Position numbers and translations under genes: made by a program
Source of the DNA: Salinispora vitiensis
Lineage (GTDB): Bacteria > Actinomycetota > Actinomycetes > Mycobacteriales > Micromonosporaceae
DNA: 64,000 bases
NCBI RefSeq assembly: GCF_000378825.1
Contig: NZ_KB900388.1
Location: forward strand, 1,115,947-1,179,946
Direction of reading: 5' to 3'
The notes under the pieces: generated by a model
The model's input: the letters and a program-made list of their open reading frames with translations, nothing else
Told to the model about the DNA's origin: nothing
Databases searched by the model: none
Shown: piece by piece, positions 49,640-59,059 of the stretch
Position numbering within the stretch: the first letter of the stretch is position 1
Layout: every line of letters starts with the position of its first letter

Positions 49640-52600
49640 GTGCATCCAAGATCTGATCGCAGGCGGGGCGGCATGCGTACCCGAACCGCCGCCCTGCTCA
49701 CCCTCACCCTCACCGGATCCCTGCTGGTCCTGCCCGGGGCCGCGCAGGCCCTGCCCGACCCGGCCCCCGCCGCCAACACCGCCGTCGCGCCAGCGCCGGC
49801 CGGCGCCGTGCAGACCGTCGAGGACTACGAGGACGGCGTACCCCCCGAGGTCCTACTCTTCGCCTCCAGCGATCCCGAGCGGCCCGAGGTGGGCACCGTC
49901 GCCAGCGATGACCGTCCCGGCGCGGGCAGCGACAACGATGCCTTCTCCGTCCGGTACGACATCGAGGGCTGGGGTGGCTTCACCCACAACTTCATCGCGC
50001 CGGACGGCCACCAGGACTGGCGGGCGTACGACGGGTTCTCGTTCTGGGTGAAGGGGGACGGCAGCGGCCGGCAGGTCCAGTTCGAGATCAAGGACGGCGG
50101 CGAGCACGGTGAGGCGTCGGAGCTGTGGGAGTCGTTCTTCATCGACGACTCCACCGGCTGGAAGCAGGTCCGGACGACCTTCCCCGACTTTGCCTGGCGC
50201 ACCAGCTACCAGCCAGCGGACGGCCCGAAGGACAAGGAGCTGCAGCTCGACCGGATGTGGGGGTTCGCGGTCAACCTGCCGCAGGGCGCCGGTGAACTGC
50301 ACTTCGACCAGGTGGAGCTCTTCACCAACGTGGCGACGGTCGCCGACTTCGAGGCCCCGCAGCCGCAGCTCAACCCGCCCGCCGGGGAGCCCGGCATCAT
50401 CACCTTCAGCGGCGACGACTCCCGCATCCCGCAGCTGAGCTACGTTGACGCCGCCCGGGACGGCACACCCGCCGACAACCAGGCCCTCTCCGTGGCGATC
50501 GACACCACCACCAGCTGGGCCGGCTTCGGGCAGAACCTGAGCTTCAACACCGAACCGCAGGACTGGAGCAGCTTCGGCGGATTCCGGTTCTGGTACTTCA
50601 GCCCGCTGACCGTGCCACCGGCCGCGCCCGGCGCCGGGCGCCGCATCGACGTGGAGATCAAAGACGGCGGGGCGGACGCCGAACACAGCGAGCTCTGGAT
50701 CACCAGCTTCACCGAGGACTGGGTCGGCTGGCGCCTGGTCGAGCTCCCGTTCTCGCAGTTCAAGTACCGCACCGACTATCAACCCATCGGCGGCATCAAC
50801 CAGGAGCTGGACCTCGACCAGATGTGGGGCTACGCGATGCAGCCCCGCTCCGGGTACGCCGACACCTTCCGCATCGACGACGTTGAGGTCTACGGCGTTC
50901 CGCGGGTCGGTCCCACAGTGCGGGTGGCGGCCGACCCAGCGGTCAGCCTCCTCGACGAGGGCGAGTCGACCACCGTCACGATCCGGCTCACCAACACCGA
51001 TGACGCGCCGCTGGACGACGAGGTGACCCTGCGGTACGCCACCGGCGCCGGCACGGCCACCCCCGGCGAGGACTACGAGCCGGTCGAGGGAGAGTTCGTC
51101 TTCCCCGCCGGCACCGCCTCCGGAACCACCCGGCAAGTCACCGTCCACACCCGCTCCGACGAGCAGGCGGAGCTGGCGGAGACCATCCCGCTGACCCTCT
51201 CCGGCAACGGCATCGCCGTACCCGAAAACCCACCGAACATCGTGCTCAACGCACACGACCTGCCGTACCTGGACGCCTCCCGGCCGGTTGCGGAGCGGGT
51301 CGCCGACCTGCTCGGGCGGATGTCGGTCGAGGAGAAGGTCGGCCAGATGACCCAGGCCGAGCGGAACGCCCTCGACTCGCCGAACGACCTGGCCGCCTGG
51401 CGACTCGGCTCGCTGCTCTCCGGTGGCGGCTCGACGCCCACCCCGAACACCCCCGAGGCCTGGGCGGACATGGTCGACGGCTACCAGACGTACACGTTGC
51501 AGACCCGACTGCAGATTCCGCTGCTCTACGGCGTTGACGCGGTGCACGGCCACAGCAACGTCCAGGGCACCACGATCTTCCCGCACAACATCGGGCTCGG
51601 CGCGGCCCGCGACCCGGAGCTGGTCGAACGGGTCGGGCACGTCACCGCCGAGGAGACCCGAGCGACCGGTCCGCAGTGGTCGTTCGCACCCTGCGCCTGC
51701 GTGGCCCGCGACGACCGATGGGGGCGCACCTATGAGGCGTACGGGGAGGACCCGGCGCTGGTGATCGCCAACGAAACGGTGATCGACGGGCTCCAGGGCC
51801 ACGAGCTGGCCGACCGGAAGGACGCCGACCGCGTGCTCGCCTCGGTGAAGCACTACGCCGGCGACGGCGGGACCGAGTACCGGCCGGGCGACGGGGGGTA
51901 CCCGATCGACCAGGGCGTCGTCGTCATGAGCCGGGAAGAGTTCGACCGGGTCCACCTGGACCCATACATTCCGGCGGTGCGGAAGCACAACGCGGGAACG
52001 ATCATGCCGTCGTACTCCAGCGTCGACTTCACCGAGGACGGGGTCGGCAACCCGGTCAAGATGCACGCCCACAAGGAGCTGCTCACCGACGTCCTGAAGG
52101 AGGAGATCGGCTTCGACGGCTTCCTGATCAGCGACTACGCCGCGATCGACCAGATCCCCGGGGACTACGACAGCGACGTACGCATCTCGATCAACGCCGG
52201 GCTGGACATGATCATGGTGCCGAACGAGTACCAGCGCTTCGAGGAGACGCTGCTCGGCGAGATCGAGGCCGGGAACATCCCGATGTCCCGCATCGACGAC
52301 GCGGTCAGCCGGATCCTCACCCAGAAGTTCCACCTCGGACTCTTCGAGCAGCCGTTCACCGACCGGACCAACCTGGCCGATGTGGGCTCGCCCGAGAACC
52401 GGGCGGTGGCCCGCGAGGCCGCCGCGAAGTCCCAGGTGCTGCTCCGCAACACCGATCAGGTGCTGCCGCTGGCCAACACCGGCAAGCTCTACGTCGCCGG
52501 CGCCAACGCCGACGACATCGGCGCGCAGGCCGGCGGCTGGACCATCACCTGGCAGGGCGGCAACGGCGACATCACCCCCGGCACCAGCATCCTCGACGGC

Positions 52601-53455
52601 ATCCAACAGGTCGCGCCGGACACCGAGGTCACCTACAGCGCCGACGCCTCCGCCCCGCTGGACGGGCACGACCGGGCCGTCGTCGTGGTGGGCGAGCAGC
52701 CGTACGCGGAGGGCATCGGCGACGTCGGCAACAACGGCTTCACCATGACGTTGAGCGCCGCTGAGCAGGACACCGTCAACACGGTCTGCTCAGCGGTGGA
52801 CGAGTGCGTCGTACTGGTGATCTCCGGTCGTCCGCTCGTGCTCGACGACGCGCTCGCCTCCGCCGATGCCGTGGTGGCCTCCTGGCTGCCCGGCACCGAG
52901 GGGGCCGGCGTCGCCGACGTACTCTTCGGCGAGCAGCCCTTCACCGGTCAACTGCCGGTCTCCTGGCCGCGTTCGTTGGACCAGGAGCCGATCAACGTCG
53001 GTGACGCCAGCTACGACCCGCTCTACCCGTACGGCTGGGGCCTGCGCACCGACGCGACCCAGGACCGGCTGCACGAGCTGCGGGCCGAGCTGGCCGCGAT
53101 CGAGCAGGACGGCTGGACCCAGGCCGCGGTGCAGGTGCTGGACCTGTCGCTGCGCAACGACAGCTCCTGGCAGGACGACGGCTCGGTCCGCGACGAGCGG
53201 CGGGTGGTCACCGAACTGACGGTGGTCTCCACCCTGCTGGCCTTCAGCAGCCAGGACATCGCGGCACAGCACGAACTGCTGGTGTCGACGCTTCGAGATG
53301 TCACGCAGGCGGCGATCGTACGGGAGGGTGTCACCGCCCCCTCGGCGACGCAGACCTCCACCCTGACCGCGGACGCGGAGCACGCGCTCCTGACTGGCAA
53401 GCCGACCACGGCGACGTGGAAGCTCGCCGCGGCCTGGCGGATCGCGGCCGGCTGA
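49640..53455 (+). CDS. Large secreted GH3 beta-glucosidase with two carbohydrate-binding modules and a Calx-beta domain
   Basis: 1271 residues from a GTG at 49640, right after AGGAGG. A signal peptide ends near GAAQALP. Two CBM11/galactose-binding-like modules follow (about 45-205 and 205-405), each with a DVEIKDGG- or QFEIKDGG-type strand and WVGWR or TGWKQVR. A Calx-beta-like domain (about 410-520, ending LAETIPLTLSGNGI) leads to the GH3 N-domain with RVLASVKHYAGDGGT and the nucleophile Asp832 in GFLISDYAAIDQI. The GH3 C-domain has VVVVGEQPYAEG and LPVSWPRS. Sequence is closest to beta-glucan exohydrolases. It should act outside the cell on beta-glucans or cello-oligosaccharides, and may be controlled by the CebR-like site. 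Confidence 0.93.
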   Translation: MHPRSDRRRGGMRTRTAALLTLTLTGSLLVLPGAAQALPDPAPAANTAVAPAPAGAVQTVEDYEDGVPPEVLLFASSDPERPEVGTVASDDRPGAGSDNDAFSVRYDIEGWGGFTHNFIAPDGHQDWRAYDGFSFWVKGDGSGRQVQFEIKDGGEHGEASELWESFFIDDSTGWKQVRTTFPDFAWRTSYQPADGPKDKELQLDRMWGFAVNLPQGAGELHFDQVELFTNVATVADFEAPQPQLNPPAGEPGIITFSGDDSRIPQLSYVDAARDGTPADNQALSVAIDTTTSWAGFGQNLSFNTEPQDWSSFGGFRFWYFSPLTVPPAAPGAGRRIDVEIKDGGADAEHSELWITSFTEDWVGWRLVELPFSQFKYRTDYQPIGGINQELDLDQMWGYAMQPRSGYADTFRIDDVEVYGVPRVGPTVRVAADPAVSLLDEGESTTVTIRLTNTDDAPLDDEVTLRYATGAGTATPGEDYEPVEGEFVFPAGTASGTTRQVTVHTRSDEQAELAETIPLTLSGNGIAVPENPPNIVLNAHDLPYLDASRPVAERVADLLGRMSVEEKVGQMTQAERNALDSPNDLAAWRLGSLLSGGGSTPTPNTPEAWADMVDGYQTYTLQTRLQIPLLYGVDAVHGHSNVQGTTIFPHNIGLGAARDPELVERVGHVTAEETRATGPQWSFAPCACVARDDRWGRTYEAYGEDPALVIANETVIDGLQGHELADRKDADRVLASVKHYAGDGGTEYRPGDGGYPIDQGVVVMSREEFDRVHLDPYIPAVRKHNAGTIMPSYSSVDFTEDGVGNPVKMHAHKELLTDVLKEEIGFDGFLISDYAAIDQIPGDYDSDVRISINAGLDMIMVPNEYQRFEETLLGEIEAGNIPMSRIDDAVSRILTQKFHLGLFEQPFTDRTNLADVGSPENRAVAREAAAKSQVLLRNTDQVLPLANTGKLYVAGANADDIGAQAGGWTITWQGGNGDITPGTSILDGIQQVAPDTEVTYSADASAPLDGHDRAVVVVGEQPYAEGIGDVGNNGFTMTLSAAEQDTVNTVCSAVDECVVLVISGRPLVLDDALASADAVVASWLPGTEGAGVADVLFGEQPFTGQLPVSWPRSLDQEPINVGDASYDPLYPYGWGLRTDATQDRLHELRAELAAIEQDGWTQAAVQVLDLSLRNDSSWQDDGSVRDERRVVTELTVVSTLLAFSSQDIAAQHELLVSTLRDVTQAAIVREGVTAPSATQTSTLTADAEHALLTGKPTTATWKLAAAWRIAAG

Positions 53456-53464
53456 CCGCAACCA

Positions 53465-53508
53465 GCTGGGCGGCGCCCGGGGTCAACCGAACCCGGACGC
53501 CGCCCAGC
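53465..53508. terminator. Hairpin terminator after the GH3 gene
   Basis: GCTGGGCGGCG (53465-53475) and CGCCGCCCAGC (53498-53508), 11 perfect pairs, starting 10 bp after the GH3 stop. Inner bases CCCGGGG and ACCCGG can extend the stem with one interruption. Confidence 0.78.
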
Positions 53509-53516
53509 ACGACACG

Positions 53517-53546
53517 AAGGCCCGGCCGCCGAGTGGGCCGGGCCTT
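53517..53546. terminator. Second hairpin terminator, bidirectional
   Basis: AAGGCCCGGCC (53517-53527), loop of eight, GGCCGGGCCTT (53536-53546), 11 perfect pairs. It lies between the GH3 gene and the convergent DUF397 gene and should serve both. Confidence 0.8.
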
Positions 53547-53590
53547 CCGCTGCCGTCAGATTCCCCGGAAGCCATGCTTCCTGGGGCTGC

Positions 53591-53779
53591 TCAGTGCTGC
53601 TTGACGTGGCGCACGAAGACCCGCCACGCCACCGGACCGAACACCAGGGCCGGCCCGGTCGGATCCTTGGAGTCCCGAACACCCACGAGGTCAGGAAGGT
53701 TGTCCGCGACCTCAACGCAGTCGCCATTCGCGCCGCTGCGGGTGGACTTGCGCCAGACAGCGCCGACTAGGTTACTCAC
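53591..53779 (-). CDS. DUF397 domain protein
   Basis: 62 residues: AVWRKSTRSGANGDCVEVAD, then LVGVRDSKDPTGPALVF, then WRVFVRHVKQH. This is the complete DUF397 pattern. In Streptomyces such small proteins pair with a WhiJ-like helix-turn-helix regulator encoded next to them and influence development. Here no intact XRE regulator gene is adjacent; the frame just upstream overlaps its start by 8 bp and is doubtful. It is transcribed toward the double terminator of the GH3 gene. Confidence 0.9.
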   Translation of the reverse strand: MSNLVGAVWRKSTRSGANGDCVEVADNLPDLVGVRDSKDPTGPALVFGPVAWRVFVRHVKQH

Positions 53780-54026
53780 GGTTATCCATCTCCTCGATCA
53801 GTGTGGTTACAAACTTGGCCGTCTCGTTCGGGTCACCGCCATCGTGATCGGGGCATTCCGGTGAACCGACCGAGCCGCATCTGCCGCGACGCGCCTCTGT
53901 GGGGCTGCGAGACCTGTCGGGCGAGTGGCCATGCCCGCCGGCCTGAGTCGCTCTCCTGACCGGGTTTCGCGACCACCGCGTCACGCTCCGGCTCCACCTG
54001 GGCGCACTCTTGACTGAGGTGGACAC
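53772..54026 (-). other. Doubtful short frame upstream of DUF397, possibly a decayed gene
   Basis: The - strand is open from 54026 to 53772 (84 codons). Its last 32 residues, ending HDGGDPNETAKFVTTLIEEM and DNRE, look like real protein, whereas the part before is Arg/Ser-rich and unconvincing. A second - strand frame (53833-54228) reads more naturally upstream (VDLRELGVHLSQECAQVEPE). A frameshift between the two is the simplest explanation. Family not recognised. The stretch up to the Nudix gene at 54111 holds nothing else. Confidence 0.35.
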
Positions 54027-54110
54027 CCAACTCTCTCAGGTCCACAAGACATCCGGCCTCTATCAGCGCTTCCTGGCGTGGACCCAGCCACAGTGGCACA
54101 GCCACCGCCG

Positions 54111-54590
54111 CTAGCCGCTCCGCGCCTCGCACCAGGGGCCATCCGGCTGCAACGCGCGAAGCACGGTCACCAGCTCCGGCGGCTCGACTGGATCTGGAAG
54201 CGAGGTCAGATCCGTCCAGGAAACCCACGCATGCGAATGCAGTTCGAACTGCTCGTTCGGGAGAAGACCGGTCCGGGTCAGCGCGGGCCGGTCCGCAGCG
54301 AAGTGCGCCACGAAGAAGTCCTCCGGACCGACATACCGCTTGCCCTTCCAGCGCACAGTCCGCTCGACCGGCAGCGCCCGGTCAAGGACCGCCCCGGGGT
54401 CCAGTCCGGTCTCCTCCATCAGCTCCCGTCGTGCCGCCGCCAGCGGCGTCTCGCCTGGCTCGATGCCGCCGCCGGGCGGTTCCCACAGCCATACCCCGTC
54501 AACTGGATCATGCCAACGCAGCAGAAGCACACGGCACGCGGCGTCCAGGCAGATCACCCGCGCTGCCGGCCGATAGATTGCCTTCATCAC
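54111..54590 (-). CDS. Nudix hydrolase
   Basis: 159 residues. The Nudix box is canonical: GGGIEPGETPLAAARRELME followed by ETGL, with all metal-binding glutamates. A first strand AARVICLDAACRVLLLRWHD and the EPPGGG approach are typical of ADP-ribose or (d)NTP pyrophosphatases of the MutT group. The exact substrate is not predictable. It diverges from a second Nudix gene across 79 bp. An ATG at 54587 is an alternative start. Confidence 0.9.
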   Translation of the reverse strand: MMKAIYRPAARVICLDAACRVLLLRWHDPVDGVWLWEPPGGGIEPGETPLAAARRELMEETGLDPGAVLDRALPVERTVRWKGKRYVGPEDFFVAHFAADRPALTRTGLLPNEQFELHSHAWVSWTDLTSLPDPVEPPELVTVLRALQPDGPWCEARSG

Positions 54591-54669
54591 CGCGACCCTA
54601 GCTCGTCTCGCCCGGACTGTACGTGACGGTGGTCATGGACAGTCAGACCCTGCCACTCCGGAGTGTCAC

Positions 54670-55068
54670 ATGATCACCATCGACAAGATCGCCTGGATAC
54701 ACCTTGAGAACGGTACGATCCTCAGCTCCCGATCACGTGGTAAGGACGTTTACTACATCCCGGGCGGCAAACGAGAACCCGGCGAAGGCGACCTTGACAC
54801 GCTCGTCCGCGAGATTCAGGAAGAACTCAGCGTGACCATCACCCCCGACACCGCCACGCATGTCGGAACCTTCCGCGCCCAGGCCCACGGACACCCAGAC
54901 GGAATCACGGTCCAGATGACCTGCTACACCGCCGGCTACCAGGGCCTCCTGCAACCCAGCAGCGAGATCGAGGAGATCGTCTGGCTCACCCACGCCGACC
55001 GTCACCGGGTCTCCCCAGTCGATCAAATCATTTTCGATCATCTACACGAGATCGCCCAGCTGCGCTAG
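54670..55068 (+). CDS. Nudix domain protein with slightly altered Nudix box
   Basis: 132 residues. It reads AWIHLENGTILSSRSRGKDV and then YYIPGGKREPGEGD, with the box GGKREPGEGDLDTLVREIQE-EL. All acidic metal ligands are there, but the position that is Gly near the end of the consensus box is Ser (ELSV). This is a known variant in the small MutT-like group with the YxPGGKxExGE start. It probably hydrolyses a nucleoside diphosphate derivative. It is divergent from the other Nudix gene and convergent with the lipase gene, 108 bp away, where no strong hairpin is seen. Confidence 0.88.
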   Translation: MITIDKIAWIHLENGTILSSRSRGKDVYYIPGGKREPGEGDLDTLVREIQEELSVTITPDTATHVGTFRAQAHGHPDGITVQMTCYTAGYQGLLQPSSEIEEIVWLTHADRHRVSPVDQIIFDHLHEIAQLR

Positions 55069-55176
55069 CCACGGGTGCGGATCCTTTCAAGAGCCCACCC
55101 CTGGCTGGTTGCGGTAGCTCTTGGGCTGGAGATCCGCCGCTCGCCGGGCAGGACTGTGGTCGCCCGCTGGCCGCTG

Positions 55177-55890
55177 TCAGGCGATGAAGTCGCGGACCTT
55201 GGTGTAGTTACTGGCGTCCTCGTTCATCTCGGTATGCTCTACGCAGCCCACCGACATATTTGCCGCACCATCGAGTTTTGCGGAAATGTCAGGATCGATG
55301 ACTGCGTCGCAGGTGGACCAGAGAGTGGCGTAGCTCACGCTTCCCGGCGTCTCGTCTCCCGAGTTCAGGGAACGGAGGAAGCTACTCCCCCAGAACATTT
55401 CCCTGCAGGACTTGTAGACGGGACAGAGCACGGACGCCTCGGTTCCGTCACCTCCATTGACCACGGGGAGGAATACGGCCACATTGGTTCCGTGGTTCAC
55501 GCCAGCTATGGAAACGAAGTCGTCCACGGTTTCCGTCCCGCCTATGTACTTGATGTACCAGCGGGAGCTGAGGGCACCCATGGAGTGGGCGACGATGTCA
55601 ACCTTCGTGGCACCGGTCGCGGCGAGCACCTCCTGCACCTTGGTCTGGAGTTGCGCAGCGGTGGTCGCGTTGGACTGTTTCCAGTCGTAGGACCAGGTGT
55701 ATAGCTCGGAACTCTGGTAGCCGTCCGCCCTGAACCTATCGATCCATGCGTTCCAATCGCTGGCATCGGTGGTCATTCCATGGACGAAGACGACGGGGTT
55801 CCGAGCGGCGGCGGCTACGGACGACGGAGCAACCAGTGATGCCGTCACTACCAGCGCGGCGACGACGGCGGTATGGATAGAGCGTCGCAC
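55177..55890 (-). CDS. Secreted lipase/esterase, alpha/beta hydrolase (class 2 lipase type)
   Basis: 237 residues from a GTG at 55890 with AAAGGA five bases upstream; longer frames have no ribosome site. The signal peptide is [20 protein letters not shown] followed by APSSVAAA. The oxyanion region is [20 protein letters not shown], and the nucleophile elbow is AHSMG in [20 protein letters not shown]. The acid and His are probably in the regions around [11 protein letters not shown] and [10 protein letters not shown]. Four or more cysteines suggest disulfides, fitting an extracellular enzyme. Related secreted lipases hydrolyse acylglycerols; substrate not proven. Confidence 0.87.
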   Translation of the reverse strand: MRRSIHTAVVAALVVTASLVAPSSVAAAARNPVVFVHGMTTDASDWNAWIDRFRADGYQSSELYTWSYDWKQSNATTAAQLQTKVQEVLAATGATKVDIVAHSMGALSSRWYIKYIGGTETVDDFVSIAGVNHGTNVAVFLPVVNGGDGTEASVLCPVYKSCREMFWGSSFLRSLNSGDETPGSVSYATLWSTCDAVIDPDISAKLDGAANMSVGCVEHTEMNEDASNYTKVRDFIA

Positions 55891-56306
55891 AGGGTTCCTT
55901 TCCCACTGTAGTTGGCAGGAGAGCCCACGCCGGGCTGAAGCCCACCGATGGTCATGTTGAGGACGCCCGCATCGTGATGACCGCGGGATCGAAACGTGCA
56001 CGGTGTCCGTGCCTGATCGACGCTAGTGGCGAATATCGTTCAGGCCATCGGATGGCGACCATGAATTTCGTCAGGGTTCACCCCGAGGGACCCCGGGAAC
56101 CCACTCGCTCCAGCAGGCCCCGTCGTGGTATCAGCTACCCTCACCCGGCTCGGTGCCAGCAATCACCGGCCTCGCGGTCCTGCTACCCACCGCTCCGGGT
56201 ACGCCGAGGCGGATCGAGCAGCTGTCCACAGTAGTGCCGTGGCGGTTGTGACGGAGTCGAACTACCGTCAAGTCACGGACAGACGTTCCTCCGTGAGGAG
56301 TTGGTC
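55891..56306. promoter_or_regulatory. Divergent region between lipase and MBL-fold genes
   Basis: 416 bp without a supported gene. A small palindrome GCACGG-TGT-CCGTGC lies near 55997-56011. TCACGGA (56273-56279) pairs with TCCGTGA (56290-56296) just before and overlapping the GAGGAG ribosome site of the MBL gene and could modulate its translation. No clear promoter consensus could be assigned. Confidence 0.4.
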
Positions 56307-57101
56307 GTGGCCACAGCTCACACCACCGCCGGGCAGTTCCCCGTCCGCGTCCTCGGCGGCCCGACCGCCCTCTTCGAGTACGGCGGGTTGAAGTTCATCA
56401 CCGATCCGACCTTCGACGCTCCGGGCGACTACTACGCGGCAGGCCAAAAGATCCTCACCAAAACCGCTCCCCCTTCCGGCGGTGTCGTCGACCTCGGCCA
56501 CGTCGACGTGGTCCTGCTCTCGCACGACGAACATCCCGACAACCTCGACAACTCTGGCCGAGCCCTGCTCGCAGACGTCCCCCTCACGCTCACCACGCCC
56601 GAAGGCGCGCGACGCCTGGGCGACAGGGCCATAGGGTTGGCCGACTGGCAGCCAATCAAGCTGGATCGCCCCGGCAGTGGCACGATCACCGTGACCGGCG
56701 TGCCCGCCATCCACGGACCCGGCGCGCGCGAGGATGTTGAACGGGTCACCGGCCAGGTCGTGGGCTTCGTCTTGACCGGCGAGGACCTGCCGACCTACTA
56801 CGTCAGCGGCGACAACGCCTCGCTCGACCCCGTGCAGGAGATCGCGGAACGCTTCGGACCAATAGACACAGCCATCCTCTTCGCCGGTGCCCCGTGCTTC
56901 CCTGGCCTACTCTTCGACGGTGCGCCCATCGTCCTTACCAGCGCCCAGGCCGCTGAGGCAGCCAGAATCCTCGGCGCTCGCCGGGTGGTTCCCGCCCACT
57001 ACGACAGTTGGGCCCATTTCACCGAGGGCCGCAACGAACTCGTCACCGCTTTCACCATCGCCGAGCTGGCCGACCGTCTGGACCTGGAGAGTCGACGCTG
57101 A
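56307..57101 (+). CDS. MBL-fold metal-dependent hydrolase (UlaG-like)
   Basis: 264 residues from a GTG at 56307, six bases after GAGGAG; a TTG at 56301 is less well placed. The fold pattern is GGPTALFEYGGLKFITDPTF, then VDVVLLSHDEHPDNLD (the HxxxxD metal motif with an Asp/Glu change around LSHDEHPDN), ITVTGVPAIHGPGA, a YYVSGDNASLD strand and VVPAHYDSWAHF. These are the metal-ligand positions of UlaG/YtnP-like lactonase and hydrolase relatives. The substrate is unknown. It converges on the gamma-glutamyltransferase gene, with 125 bp between the ends. Confidence 0.88.
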   Translation: MATAHTTAGQFPVRVLGGPTALFEYGGLKFITDPTFDAPGDYYAAGQKILTKTAPPSGGVVDLGHVDVVLLSHDEHPDNLDNSGRALLADVPLTLTTPEGARRLGDRAIGLADWQPIKLDRPGSGTITVTGVPAIHGPGAREDVERVTGQVVGFVLTGEDLPTYYVSGDNASLDPVQEIAERFGPIDTAILFAGAPCFPGLLFDGAPIVLTSAQAAEAARILGARRVVPAHYDSWAHFTEGRNELVTAFTIAELADRLDLESRR

Positions 57102-57226
57102 ACGGGGCAGCCCACAACGACGACCCGAAGCCCGTCGTTTGGACCGCTACCGTCGAGTCGATCCTTATCAGAGTCCGAGGTGGACGCGCACTCCAGCAAG
57201 TGGCTAACCAAAGCTGAGACAGGACA

Positions 57227-59059
57227 CTAGCTTCGCTCGGGAGGACAATTCGGTGCCGGTCGCAGCACGGCGGCGGACCCGCCGCCGCGACGGGTCGGCT
57301 CCGCCACGGCCACCAGCCGGTGCCGGTCCTGGAACTCGATCGCGGTCGCCGCACCCAACTCGGCGACCGGGAGGAAGGATGGCTGACCGAGCGCGACGAG
57401 CTCCGGCTCATAGTCGGCGATGAATGCTGGCTCCGCCGTCGGTGTGTTGCTGTTGCGCTGCGACGCGCGGGGAGCCGCGATCGCCTCGGGCAACGACATA
57501 CCCCGATCGATACGGTTGAGGAGGATCTGAAGCACCGTTGTGATGATCGTGGAGCCACCTGGGCTACCCACCGCCAGGAACGGCTTTCCGTCGTCGAGCA
57601 CAATCGTGGGCGACATGGAGCTACGGGGCCGCTTCCCCGGCGCGGGCAGATTCGGGTCCGGCGGCGCTCCGGCCTGCTGAGCGAACGAGAAGTCGGTCAG
57701 CTCGTTGTTCAGGAGGAAGCCACGATCCGACACCACCATGGCGTTTCCGCCGGTCTGCTCGAGCGTGAAGGTGTATTCAACGACGTTGCCCCAGCGGTCA
57801 GCGACCGTCAGGTTCGTGGTGCTCTTTCCCTGCTCGCCACCGGTGGACGCCGTGGCCGGGTGGAGGCTGCCGTACGGTTCGGGTAGCTGCCCGGGTGCCG
57901 TTGGTTTCGGCAGTGCCGAATCAGGCGCAAACCCGCCCCGGGTGGCCGCGAACCGGTCGGAGAGCAGCGTGCGCAGCACCCGCCGGTCGGTGTCGTCGCC
58001 GACGTAGGCGTTCCGGTCGGCGAAGGCCAGCGCGCTGGCGTCGAGGTAGACGCTGAGCAGCTCGGCCGTGGACAAGTCGCCCAGGTCGAACCGCTCCATG
58101 ATGTTGAGTGCTTCACCAACAGCGGTGCCTCCGCTGGATGGCGTCGACATTCCGTAGATGTCGTAGCCCCGGTAGTCGGAGTGGGTCGGTGCGGGGAAGC
58201 GCAGCTCGTAGCGGGCGAGATCCGCAGTGGTCAGCCCACCCGGACGGATCGGGTATGGCCAGGGCCGCGTCGGAGAGTCAGCGACCGGTGGGCGCTGCAC
58301 GGTCGCTGCGATGTCGGCGCCGATCGGCCCCTCGTAGAACGCTTCGACGCCACGCCGCGAGATTAGGCGGTAGGTGTCGGCGAGGTCCGGATTGCGGTGG
58401 GTGCTACCGACCTCCGGGGCCTGCCCGCCGGGCAGGTAAAGCTGTGCCGAGGAGGTGAACTGCGCGAACATCTCCGTGTTCGCCACCACGTGTTGGCGGA
58501 AGGTGGCATCGACGGCGAACCCCCGCTCGGCGACCCCGATCGCGGGAGCCAGCGACTCGGCGAGACTGCGAGTGCCCCACTTACGCAGGGCCGCGTCCCA
58601 GGTCAGCGGGGTACCCGGCACCCCGACGGAGAGGCCGCTGACTCTGGCCTCCCCGAATGGGAATGGTTGGCCGGTTGCCGGGTCGACGAACGTGTCCTCC
58701 CGGATCGACGCCGGCGCGTCCTCCCGGCCGTCGATGGTGTGTACCCGCCCGGACCGGGCGTCGTAGTAGACGAAGAAGCCACCGCCACCAATGCCTGCCG
58801 AGAAGGGCTCCGTTACTCCGAGGGTCGCGGCAGCAGCCACCGCCGCGTCGACGGCGTTACCCCCGCGACGCAGTACGTCGCGCCCGACGGCCGTCGCGGT
58901 GGCATCAACAGTCGCCACCGCTCCGCCGTAACCGACAGCCGTGGAGCTGGAACTGACCGGTGGTGGCACCGCAGGCCCGGCCGCCACCACCGGTGTCGCC
59001 GATGCCACCAGCCCCGCGGTGACGGCCACAGCGGTCAGCCCTACTCGAAAGGCCCTCAT
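57227..59059 (-). CDS. ggt: Secreted gamma-glutamyltransferase
   Basis: 610 residues with a signal peptide (GLTAVAVTAGLVASATPVVA). The large-subunit landmarks are NAVDAAVAAAATLGVTEPFS, GGGFFVYYDARSGRVHTIDG and the later FPAPTHSDYRGYDIYGMSTP. The autoprocessing site is the Thr in GKSTTNLTVADRWGNVVEYT, where the usual TTH is TTN. The small subunit has LLNNELTDFSF, KRPRSSMSPTIVLDDGKPFL and VGSPGGSTIITTVLQIL. It should cleave glutathione or other gamma-glutamyl compounds outside the membrane. Length and motif order are normal, so it is probably active. It stands alone. Confidence 0.93.
   Translation of the reverse strand: MRAFRVGLTAVAVTAGLVASATPVVAAGPAVPPPVSSSSTAVGYGGAVATVDATATAVGRDVLRRGGNAVDAAVAAAATLGVTEPFSAGIGGGGFFVYYDARSGRVHTIDGREDAPASIREDTFVDPATGQPFPFGEARVSGLSVGVPGTPLTWDAALRKWGTRSLAESLAPAIGVAERGFAVDATFRQHVVANTEMFAQFTSSAQLYLPGGQAPEVGSTHRNPDLADTYRLISRRGVEAFYEGPIGADIAATVQRPPVADSPTRPWPYPIRPGGLTTADLARYELRFPAPTHSDYRGYDIYGMSTPSSGGTAVGEALNIMERFDLGDLSTAELLSVYLDASALAFADRNAYVGDDTDRRVLRTLLSDRFAATRGGFAPDSALPKPTAPGQLPEPYGSLHPATASTGGEQGKSTTNLTVADRWGNVVEYTFTLEQTGGNAMVVSDRGFLLNNELTDFSFAQQAGAPPDPNLPAPGKRPRSSMSPTIVLDDGKPFLAVGSPGGSTIITTVLQILLNRIDRGMSLPEAIAAPRASQRNSNTPTAEPAFIADYEPELVALGQPSFLPVAELGAATAIEFQDRHRLVAVAEPTRRGGGSAAVLRPAPNCPPERS

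Noticed and set aside
49853..52669. A 938-codon open frame on the - strand across the GH3 gene
   Set aside because: It is the mirror of the GH3 coding frame in high-GC DNA; the + strand protein has all GH3 motifs, and the antisense product is Gly/Val/Arg-rich without any family pattern.
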